Below, piece by piece: positions 13,701 through 25,700 of a DNA stretch of 48,402 nt. How positions within the stretch are numbered: the first letter of the stretch is position 1; every line of letters starts with the position of its first letter. The position numbers and the translations under genes are program-made. The stretch comes from Phoronis australis (taxonomy: Eukaryota; Phoronida; Phoronidae), in NCBI GenBank assembly GCA_002633005.1, contig NMRA01000636.1, positions 59,769 through 108,170 of the forward strand, in the 5' to 3' direction. The notes beneath the pieces were generated by a model, which did no database searches, was not told the DNA's origin, and worked only from the letters and a program-made list of their open reading frames with translations.

Positions 13701-16700
13701 GGTGATGGTGCTTGCTGTCTATCCTTGGATCTACCTTGTTCTTTCAATTTCTGTTTCTTTAAAGGTTTCTCAGAGTGTGACTCGTCTGTTTTGTGCTTAG
13801 CACGGTCTTTGACACTTGACATTGTAGAATCAGACTTGGGTCCTTCCTGGTAAAATATAGTTTGGAAATTCGTCATTATGTGAACTTAATACAGCTTTCT
13901 TTGGCAAAGTAGTCCTCAACACTCAAGTTCAACACCAGTTCCACAAATAGGTCACAAGTTCTGTCATAAAAAGTACCAGTTGGTACAAATAGGAACTGCA
14001 GGTTGTATGTTTTTGTTGGTGAAGATGAAAATTTGTTCTGCTACAGATGAAAACACCATCATTATTTTGAAATCTGAAATTTTTCAAAATTTCGTGGAAT
14101 TTTGTGAAACTACACCATTAGAAAGAGTTTTGACGCCTATATTTTTAAACTGGTCGCGGGATTTTTAAACAGGACGCTGGATTTTTAAACAGGACGCGGG
14201 ACATTTAAACAGGATGATTTAGGAGATACAGCGATAGGCGGGAAAAAAAACTGCCACTAGGAGGCGCCACAGTAGTCGAAATCGTCGGAAAATCATCGTC
14301 AACCGTCCTCTACATAGTAAGCATATACATGCCAATTTTCACAATCATCCTTTGAGCGGTTTGGTTGATAGAGGGGTGGACGCACAAAAACAGACTCGAA
14401 AACACTAAAAATGGCCACTAGGTGGCGCAAACTATGTCGAATCCATCTGAAAACGGGAGGATAACGTCATCTCACTAATAAGTGCCTACATACCAAATTT
14501 CATGAAAATCTGTTCAGGACTTTTGAAGATACAAAGGTAAGCGTAAAAAACTAAAATTGCCACTAGGGGGCACACCGGTAGTCGGATCCGTCCGAAAGTT
14601 CGTACATGCCGTCCCATTCATGAATGGAACATATGTGCCAAATTTCATGAACATATGTCAAAGGGTTTTGGAGATAGAGCAGCGGACGCCGGACGCCAGA
14701 CGGACGCCGCCCGTACGGACGGATGGAGATGACGGCATAATGCATCCACATATAAATATGTGGGCGCATAAAAAGCATGCACAATTCAACTTACCTTAAG
14801 TGATATATCTACTTCCACAGTAACTTTTAACTGTTTAGGCTTGGTAGCTTCTTGCTTGTCCGGCTGAAAAGGCAAGTTCAAATGTTGCTCAAACAACAAA
14901 ACCATTAAAGGAGAATGCCATCCGATTTAATTAATCTTTTTTACAGTCTTAATCGGTCTATACCCAAATCACCTTGTATACATTCAATCTTACCTTGCCG
15001 AGAGGTGTCGTGTTCACCTCAGAACTTGGAATTACCCATGACAAAAAAGAGGAAATTTTTTAATGCCCCAAATAAGTATTGCCATCTAAACAACCATACC
15101 TCAACAGTTAGAAAGAAATCACAAGATGCCCTGTAACAGTGTCGGGTTGGCAAAACGCACTCATCTTAAGCAGTACCTGACATCCACTCATCTTAAGCAG
15201 TACCTGACATCCACACATCATAAGCAGTACCTGACATCCACTCATCTTAAGCAGTACCTGACATCCACTCATCTTAAGCAGTACCTGACATCCACTCATT
15301 TTAAGCAGTACCTGACATCCACTCATTTTAAGCAGTACCTGACATCCACTCATCTTAAGCAGTACCTGACATCCACTCATCTTAAGCAGTACCTGACATC
15401 ATTTCAGCAACAATAATGAAGGCAATTAGATGCAATAAAAGATATTTTTTAACTTAAAATGATAAAGATAATGATGCAAAATTTGCAGTGTGAGTGACAG
15501 AAGCTTATTCTTGATTTGCTGCAGGGAGACCTGTGTAATTATTTTCAGTTCTTATAATTATGATACAAGATTATAAAAAAATTTGAAAATCGATCCAGAG
15601 ATTAATAACTGGAAAGCCTTAAATATATATATACATTTAATTCCAACAAAAAAATTAATTCCAATGCAAATGGAAAAAAGTCAAGACGAAAACCTGTGGC
15701 TCATACCCCAACTATAGCATGGAAGAAATGAAAGTAAAAAACAACATACTTTAAACTACAGAATACATCAATCACAATCCTAAGTTGGCCTAACTTTTCA
15801 GTTTCAAACTCAAACTGTAATTACAGGAGTTAATCGTTCATATGCCACGCTGGTGTGGAGCAAACTATGTGACATAAGAAATAACTACAAGGACACTCAA
15901 AATAGGTTGGCAGAATTTATAAACAATGGCTTAGACCAATCAGATCATTCAGAACCTGTTTACGTGACCCCTTTTCTCTTGAATTGCAAAACTCGAGTCG
16001 GTCAAAATAAGACTTTTTAACAAAATAAAACATGAAAAATGTCAAAATAAATAGGAATACATCAACAGCAATTTAAAACACAGTTGCAGTAAAGAAAACA
16101 GTCCCATTTCGGCAGCACGTAGAAAATCGGATTCGGGCCTAGCAGTAGCAGCCAACTTGGCAACTGCCAGTAAGGGTTTGCACGCGCCCAGGATCAAACA
16201 AAAGAATTTCATCCATAACTCACATCCCATGATTCCAATCCAATGAATTACCAGTTAAGGTTGAAATTCCTTCCAGAAAGTGTTTTTCTTTCGTTTCATC
16301 GTTTTCAGGTGGTCCTCTGCAATTCAGCCACGCAGGCCATAACTGTCCCCCTGTCAAAGTTTATAGCCCACAAACCCTGACTTTTGTTGTTTGCGAACAT
16401 ATTGACTGTTTCTTTTATCCACTTTTCCACAAAATATTCTGTCTACTCCAAGCTCCACGCATTAATCGCACTATTTGTCACCACGATTTAATACCAAATG
16501 CAGATGCCATTGCTGAACCATGCTATCCCAGGTGCCCCGGCAATTACGATTTCCGTTCCTTCGAAACATAAAGAGCAATTTCCGCTTTTCAAGTGGTCGG
16601 CAACGCCACAGCTAGAAACCAATGTCGCGGAAATTTTATGGCAAATCTGATTTTTTTCCACGGAAATATAACAAAAATGCACACAGGAAATAAGAGAAAA

Positions 16701-19700
16701 AAGTGGAAATCCGTGTTTCTGTGAAAAATTCCAAGCCTTGACGGAGACAAGGGCAATATGCACCCACCAAAAATACAATATGACGTATCAATTGAAACTG
16801 CATCAATCTTTGATAACAATAACATCATTTATTAATGTTTAATTACCTGATTATTATGATTATTATAATGCTCACTAACCTCTTCATGTTTTTTCTTCTC
16901 TCCTTCCTTCTGCTCTTGCAACTTCCTCATGGCCTTGCGTTCAGCTTCTATGTTTTCCTGGCGAATCTTTTCTGCCATTGCTCTCTGCTCAGCCTCGATG
17001 ACACGTGTTGAACGCCTGAAAGGAAGACTATCAATAATAACACGACTGGATTAAATGTCATCAAGAAGTGGATACACATCAGTTAAAACATGCAGAATCC
17101 AAGCTGGCATGAAGCAGCCATCACTGTGACTGAATGACTTACCAGGGCTATTGCTTAAAAAACAAATCAAATCCAGCACAAGATTTCACATTTTCTTTCT
17201 TATGTAAACATTTATCCCATACGCGTTGAATCTGCCGAGGGAAATACGGCCATGTAATAAAGTTTTCCGTATTCTTTCCGTATTCACTTCCTACACTACT
17301 TCAACAGTGACCTCTGACATGGAAAGTTCAAAAGGTAGGTCAATGTTGACTCAACGTCGTTAGCCGGTTCGATCACCAAACTTTCAGAAATAGTTTAAAG
17401 TAATACAATTATAGCAGTGTAAATAACGCTCGACATACTACCAGGTCTCAATCGTAACGTCTGGAACAGGACTTTAATTATATGACAGTTCCGTCTCAGT
17501 TTTCATTTGCCAAATATTTTATCATCTGCAACTCATGCGCCGATTCCTCGGTAACTACAATGTCAAATAATGTTGTTGTTTAATTATTTTCAGGAGATGT
17601 TACACGTTCAATGAAAAGTTACTCTTGTTTTCATCTTTGTTATGTCTTTTCAAGTATTAAATCGTCACATTTAAAACTGTTTCTTTTACTAGAGAAAACT
17701 TGCAGCCTAACGCACAAGTACATAGTTATAGGATGTCATCCGCCACGTGAACAGTCTGAGTGAAATATTTAAAAAATCTGCGGAAAAAATGAAAGAAACT
17801 TAGGAATTCGAAGCGCATGAGATAAATACAAAACGTACTTTGATTGACTACGTATCTTGATTGGCATACATGAAATACATTATTCCGTGTATCGACCCAG
17901 ACCGAAGCGGAATAATGTCTCGTGGGATATTACTTCATGTACGCCACTCTCGGCACATTTTGTGCGTTTATTTGTTAATAATTGTTGACCTGGAGGTCTT
18001 CTGGAAATCAGTTTTTGACTGAGCAGGCACCTCAATCAAAATAAATAGCAGGTGCACCAGCAGTTAGTTTAAAAACCTTCTTTGGGTTTTACTTTTTACC
18101 ATGTCAACAGAGAGGATCAAGATCAGATCCAATTTCCCATCAATTTCCAGGGATCAAACAAGGTACTGGACTGGGAGATTATGGACAACTTGGAGACCAA
18201 CAGGGAAAAGATGGTGATGAGTAACAGATAATTAGCAAGACAAAATCTCATTCAGTGTTATAATAAAGTTAGTTTTTAAAAACAAACTGGATTAATTATA
18301 TTTGAAAAACAAAATGTTGACTAAATCATTCTACTCATACAAACCAACTTTTGATTTAAGCCACTTACTGTTAAAAATGTGTTTCATCTTGTACCTTACG
18401 CAGTTTAGAAGTGAAACCTGGCGTGCGTTCAGTAGACGCTAGGACCTACGCTAGGACCTAGCTAAAACCTAGTCAAAGTCACGTGTTCTTATTTACAATG
18501 CACGGCAATATCTCACGTAATCTCGCGAAGTCTTGCTTTTTAGCGAGGTCCTAGCGTTACTGAACGGGAGGCTGGGCACTTCCTTTTTTCTTCAAACCAA
18601 GCTTACAACACTTATTTCGACTACGGAGCAACTTGAGATCAAGCCCATAAGTGACCTAAATCAACACTTGATTCTTTGACAGAAAGCACAGGCTTCATAT
18701 CGCTTTTTCCAAATATTGAGGAAAATCTCTTTCATCTGCTTTTCATGAAAAAAATGGAATCTATGAACCATTTTAATTACAAAGAATCTTGCCTTAGGAA
18801 GAGTCTTCCCAACATTACATGACAGAATGGTCAGCACAATCATCTCAAACATCACCCTTTTTGAAAATAATAAAATTGTGAGAGAAATAATCCAGAGAAA
18901 AAATAACACATTTATAGCCATTATCACCTTGGTGACAGTATATCCTCTGCGGCCTCATTGGATCTTTTCTTGCCATTTGCTTTTTTCCCCGAAGTCTCTG
19001 CAGGGCTGTCTGAGCTTTTTGTCTCAGTCTCCCTGGCTCCAGTTTCAGCTGGATCAGCCTTGACATACGAGTGCTCCAGGGGGGCATACCGTTTCACTAC
19101 CTCGCCCTACAGGTACAATATGTAAATAAATGTAAATTATGACTGAACCAATCAGAAAGGTGACGTACTCTATGGGTACTCTGCAGTCAATATCATTTTT
19201 AACCTACAGAGTATCATCTAGAAACATGTCACTAAACGGAAGGGGAAAGTATATTGCGCATTCATTGATTTTAGCAAGGCATTTGATAGTGTAGATATTT
19301 CCTGTTTATCTTATGCCCAAAGGTTTGCATGGAAAAATGTTTAACATTTTGCACAGTATGTATGACTCCACAATCATGTGTTATGGTACAGTCACAGACC
19401 ACGCCCTACTTTAACTGTGGAGTTGGTGTCTGGCAAGGATCAGGGCTTGGAATGACCAATGACAAAAAGCGCGGAAATTAGATACCAAATTGTGCTACAA
19501 GTACCTTCTGCGTTCGCGGTAAGTTCAAAATGGCGGTGTGTTCTTCGGGTGCGAATCCTGAGTCGCGTTTATTTAAGCTTTATTCGATTACAGTTTATGT
19601 ATTAGTTATGGGGTAGGTACTTCTTGGATCCTTATAACACCCTCTAACCATGTAATAAGGGTTAACAACGTGTGAGACCAGGACTTTAAAGAGGGATTGG

Positions 19701-22700
19701 TTTGGTTGATAGAGGCGCGGCTGCCAAGAACAGTCTATATAACAGGACAAATGGCCAATAGATGTTGAATCCAGTAAAAAAACAGGTAAATGTAATTTCA
19801 GTAGAAAGCTATTTACTAAACTTCATAACAAGAGAAATGCAGAGCGTTGAAATGCGCCCACGAATGCATTGCAAATGGTGTGCTTTTAGGGTTATTTATT
19901 TGTATCATAAAAATGGCCACTAGATGGCGCAAAAACATACAATCCATCCAAAAATAGGAACATGCCATATTCCAAAGGAAACAAAGGAAAACAGAATAAA
20001 ATGACATTGCCACTAGTGGGCACAGAGTCCGTTGGATCTGCTTGAAAGTCGTCGTCTGTTGTTACCTTCATATAAATACACTTACTAAATTCAGTAAAGA
20101 TCCTGCAATGGGGATAAAACTATGGGCGCAAAACAAAAATAACACTAGGAGGCGCCACATTAGACAGTCACCATCATCAAAGGTCGTCTTCACACTGAGA
20201 ACATATATGCCAATTTTCAAATGATTTGGTTGATACAGGGGTGGACACCAAAAACAAGATTTGAAAACAGCACCCGTAGTCAACATCATATACCGTAATC
20301 GTTCGGGTTAACGCCCTGGGCGGTTAAATTGGCGAATCCAAAAAATCGGGGGAGGGCGGTTAACTGAGCAGTGGGCGGTTAAATCGAAAATCCACCTAAA
20401 GTAGGGGATGGGCGGTTAACCGAACATGGGCGCTTATTACGACAGACAACCGCCCTGGGCGGTTAATCTTACCTGACGATCTAAATCCCGACACGACAAT
20501 CATACTCGGAACGCGTAGCCCCTTTCAAAGACCTTTATCGTCAGGTCGCCAAATGACTTTGAAAACGTCATAACAGCGGATGATCCCAACAAAGGTTCTC
20601 TTGCCCTCAGATTATTCATTCACTATTAAATTTACAAAATTGCTGAGTAAATAGCCCCGTGCCGTCCNCCTTTTCTTCAAGTTCATCCTTAGAGTGGTTT
20701 GGTTGATAGAGAGGTAGACGCACAAAACAGACTCCAAAACAGTAAAAAAGGCCACTAGGTGTTGCAAACTACGTCGAATCCATCCGAAAACAGGAGGTTA
20801 GTGTCATTTCACTAATAGGCGCCTACATAACAAATTTCATGAAAATCCGTTGACTTTTGAAGATAAAAAGGTAAGCGCAAAAAACTAAAATTGCCACTAG
20901 GGGACACACCGGTAGTTCGAACGTTCGCTCATGTGCAAAATTTCATGAACATAGCTCAATCAGTTTTGGAAATAGAGCAGCGGACGCCGGACGCTGGGCG
21001 CATAAAAATGAAGAACTGCCGACAAAATTTGATGATAAATAGCAATTTCCATAACAGAAATGGGAAAAGTGCTGATATTTCAGCATCTGCATTTCAAGTA
21101 GTTTAGGAGATCTATACAGATGCAGACAGAAGCGAGACTGTAGAACTAATAGATGACTGCAATTTGTACAAACATACAGTGCATAAAACTGTGTAAGTCT
21201 TGTATGACATCTGAACACACAAAAGCAGAGTTGGGTGAACACTACAAGTAAATGTTACGCACTCATTTATCATGCAATAGATTACCTGAAATGCTTAAGA
21301 CAACTGTCTGGTATTCCATGAATACTACAACTTATTCTCTGGATAACCATATAGTACGCAAAGACCTGACACAAGTGAGAATAGGGGAAGAGGATGTGGA
21401 AAGAGTACCTGGCCTTAAGTATCTGGGGATAACGCTTGACAGAACGCTGAGTTACAAAGAGCGTGTGAACCACCTAATTAAGTGGTGCGCACATGGACTA
21501 GCTGCATTAAAGAGCATGACTACCTGTAGAGTAGAACAACGCCAGCTATTGATTTTCTTCAAGGCGGTAGTATTGTCAGTCATTGATTATGGTTTGGGCA
21601 TCATCACAGCATCCAAGACACAAATGATGAAATTAGAGAGGATACAGAACACTGGGATATGAATTATCAATGGATGTACTCAGGATACCCCGATAGCAGC
21701 AATGAGATACATTTTTGGGCTCTCGAGTATTGAACAAAGGCACAGACTAGCCCAGGTGAAAGCAATGTTTTGGGTGGCTAAAAACAGGAAATATCTCTTG
21801 TATGATCAGTTGGCTATACCCAAAGGCACCAGATTAAAGCGTGACAAATCATGGATGGCAGCAGCCGAAATCACAGTAGAAAGAGTGTGTGAGCTGGATC
21901 TGGTTTGCAGAGGAGAAGAGTATATGAAGGTGGGTGACAAAAAACAGCTAACAAATTCACCAGGGTTGTCATTACTATGGGCCGAGAGTGTCGTGACAGG
22001 GCGGCTTGTGCAGTTAACAGTGAAATTCTTGAGCTGGTCTATGAAAATAGTACTGAGGGAGGTGCTGTGGTGTACAATGATGGATCGGTTAAAAGAGGAG
22101 AAAGGTCTTGATGGGGCTATGTAGTCAATGTGGATGGCAAAATAGTAGCGGAAAATGGTGAGGCATATGAGCTCACGACATCTAGTATGAAGATGGAGGA
22201 GGTTGCTGCTGAAAAGGCACTTGCATGGCTACAGGAAAGCACTCACACCTGTGCAGTTATTGTGACAGACTCTCAGAGCATGCTGAGAAAACTCGAAAAG
22301 GGATATCTCAAACCCGAGTGGCTGCTGCATTTACCAGGGCTTGGAATGACCAATGACAAAAAAACGCGGAAACTTTGAAACTTTTACGGCCCAAATCTTG
22401 CCCGATAACCAGCCTTGAAATGGTCAGTGTGAACCTTTCCCCGACAAAAATCGGGAGGACTAAAAAAAAAACGTTACCACCATCAGTAGCATGCACCTGC
22501 CTCCTTTCAGCTCGCCCGTCCACTCCCAACCCACACATTTTTGGCTGCAGAGCGGCAATATTTGTCGCCGCGCTTAACAATAACACGAGACGCCATTGAA
22601 AATCTCCCACCACGCTGTCCCAGATGTCCCGGCAATGTTGACAATTTACGTTCCTTCGAAACATAAAGAGCAACTTCCACTTTTCGAGGTGAACGTCGTC

Positions 22701-25700
22701 TGCAACGCCGCGGTAAGGAATTTCCCGCGGAAATTTTATATCAAATCCGATTTTTTTACGCGGAAATATTATAAAAAAAGCGGAAAGCACATTTGAAAAA
22801 AGCGGAAATCCGCATTTCCGAGGAAAATTCCAAGCCCTGATTTACAAAACAGTGGACTGAAAAAGCTGACTTGGATATTCTACCCTGAGCATGCCGGGGT
22901 CGTCGGAAATGAGAAAGCTGACAAGTTAGCGGGAAATACACCGATATAGGGCGCCCTCAGACTGGGAGAGAGTGAGATTCTCGAAGCGCTTAGAGAGGTG
23001 GAGTCACGGGAGAATGGAGATGCAATTGACAGAATGCAGCTGTTTGGATATGAGAGAGGCTGTGGTGCTGATAGTCGGTTGCATGGCCGGGCAAGACGAT
23101 CGTGTAATCAGCAGTTGGTTGGAGTAGTTAGTCAAAGGACCTTGTCTGACTTGATGATGTGGAAAGCAGAGCATCCATGGGTCTGCCCCGAGTGTGACGA
23201 CGCTGGTTCTGCACCCAAGTAATACTACCACATAGTAACAAGTGTACTCGCCCCCACCCCCCCCCCCCTTAATTTCGAGACAACACACTCAACAAACCTG
23301 GAGGAGTTTAGTAGCCTCTTCCACGTCAAACACCTCACTATCAGCAGCATGGCCTGAGCTACCTGTAGGAAAGCTGGTTGGGTCATTTAGGATCTCCTTG
23401 GCTTCATCTGAGGACAGAACTGCCTGGATTTGATTTATGTGCTCCTCTGTGATGCCAAACTCCTGGAAAAAATAAAAGCATGGAGACATCGAGTTGAGAA
23501 ATCACAGATGAAACTTGAACCTAATACTGGAAATAAAACTTACTAAAGTTAGCGACGATGCGTCTCTCTCACGGACTTCAGCTTGGCTATTGACTATGAG
23601 GAAGATTGGTTTAGAAGGGGCGTTAAGGAAGCTCTACATGAACGCAACGAGAGTTGGTTTAAGGTTCAAACTGTCACACGTGTGGGATAGTGTCCTGGCC
23701 TCAATGTTGCACAGTCAGACTAAAACGCCACCTATTAGCCAGGATAATAACAACATCAATAGCCAAGATGAAGTCCGTGAGAGACAGACGCAACGTCGCT
23801 AACTTTAGTAAGTTTTATTTCCACGATTAGGTTCAAATTTCATCCTGGAAAGGATCTTTGTTCTAGATAGAAAATATAGTTACTTAGAGAACTTGTAGAT
23901 GATACAGAGTTATTGGTCGGTGTGTTGGGAGTAGAGTTTAAAATTAGCAGGTCTGATCAATTGAGAAAAATGACTTTTCATTGCTACCTAGAGGGAAAAT
24001 TTGTTTTTCTGGTATGTTGGGACACGTTTTAGACATTGCACCTTAGATAATTAGCTTGGGTTTAAAGGAAATTGCCCATTTCACATCACCCTACTCATCG
24101 CAGTCAACGGCAATTTTGCGAAATTTTACCCATAACTTTCCGGCAAGTCTCAAAATTATGTCTTAGCCACACATTGCGTCCTACAATTCCCAAAATACCC
24201 CTTTACTGTTTTTAAAGATACCAAAGACAAGTAATCACAGCCTAAGCCAAAATTTCATTTAGCTACATAAGAAATACAACTTGGACAAAAGTAGTCAGAT
24301 CCATCCATAAGTCAAAACCAGCCATGCTTTCCTCAATATAAACTTATGTTCCAAAATTTCATGAAGGTCTATCAAAGAACTTATGTTGAGGTAGAAACAA
24401 AATTTTATTTATTTTGTAGTATCTAATTTGAATTAACAATTTAAAGTCAAATGTAAGTGTGGATTACAGAGGTACTTACAGAAAAGCGGCCTCATTGATA
24501 ACCCAAGACACCTGACTACCAGTGGACACCCAAAAAATTTCAAACAGTAAATTTGCATGGAGGTAGCTTTTGACATCATCATTTAACAAAATAGGTAGAA
24601 TCTGTCTAACATTGGGGAAGACCCTGTCCTTTAATTCAAAGAAACTTGTTGCCAAATAGCAATTAGGGGACACCGCAGTAGTAACTCATGACCAAAAATC
24701 ATGATCGATTACACGCCTACTAAATTTTAGCTATGACCCTTTGAGCAGCAAGGGAGATAGAGATAATGAAGTAAAAAAAGACTTGAAATCAATAATACGG
24801 CCACTACGGATGCAAAATACATTAATCTGTCAGAAAATGGGAATGTTATTGTCTCCTTAACAGAAAATAATGTGCCAAATTTCAAGAAAATTTGCCCAGT
24901 TAGTTACAAAACTTTCTCAAAGATCCGTCAAAGGTACACCAGACAGATGGCAATAATAGCAATTTGTGCTCCCACGTCAAAAATATTTCTAAATGTAAAC
25001 AACTTTTCTAAAGATAAACAAGCAGCCATAACTGTGTTCCAATTAGAAGACAGACATGATTGGCAACCAAGCGTGACTCGTCAAATTCATGGTAATTTTG
25101 AGAGAGTGAACAATATAAGAGTTTCTAACTAGCTCTGACACAAAGTTGAACTGAAGTGTTGCCAGGAGACAAGGCATTCAGAAAACGCATGGTCAGTACC
25201 GGCAAATGGACATTCAAATACCAACATCAATGAAGCAGACAAACAACTTACAAACAACAGTCAACAAAATGTTGAAGTAATTACATATCCAACAAAACAA
25301 ATACACATAACGGAGGACTTGAAAAATACATTTACAAGTACTTTACCCTCAAACATAATGGAAAATAACAATCCTAAGGATAAAAGAAAAACATAAAAAG
25401 TGTCAAACACCTGCTCATCTCGCATTAAACACAAAGCAAGAATTAAGCTGTCTTGATGATTCGAATGTGGACTTTATAAACAAAAAGATAAAACTTTTAA
25501 TAGATGAACTTACTGACATTTCCATGGAGCCCAAGTTCACATATTGTTCTGCACCAGTCTGTTGAAGGGAGCTAGCTATTTCAGCTATCGCCTCTACATC
25601 TGGATCTTTAGGTTTGAACACACTTGTTACTTTGGTACTCCACTTTTCTTCCTCCCTATCCACGTTCTTAACCTTTTTCGCATCAGATAGAATGTTAGGA

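Noticed and set aside
15108-15416. Open frames MSGCQVLLK... (minus) and THLKQYLTS... (plus) as repeat proteins
   Set aside because: They follow automatically from a 27-base tandem unit; no start context, splice logic or conservation supports a protein.
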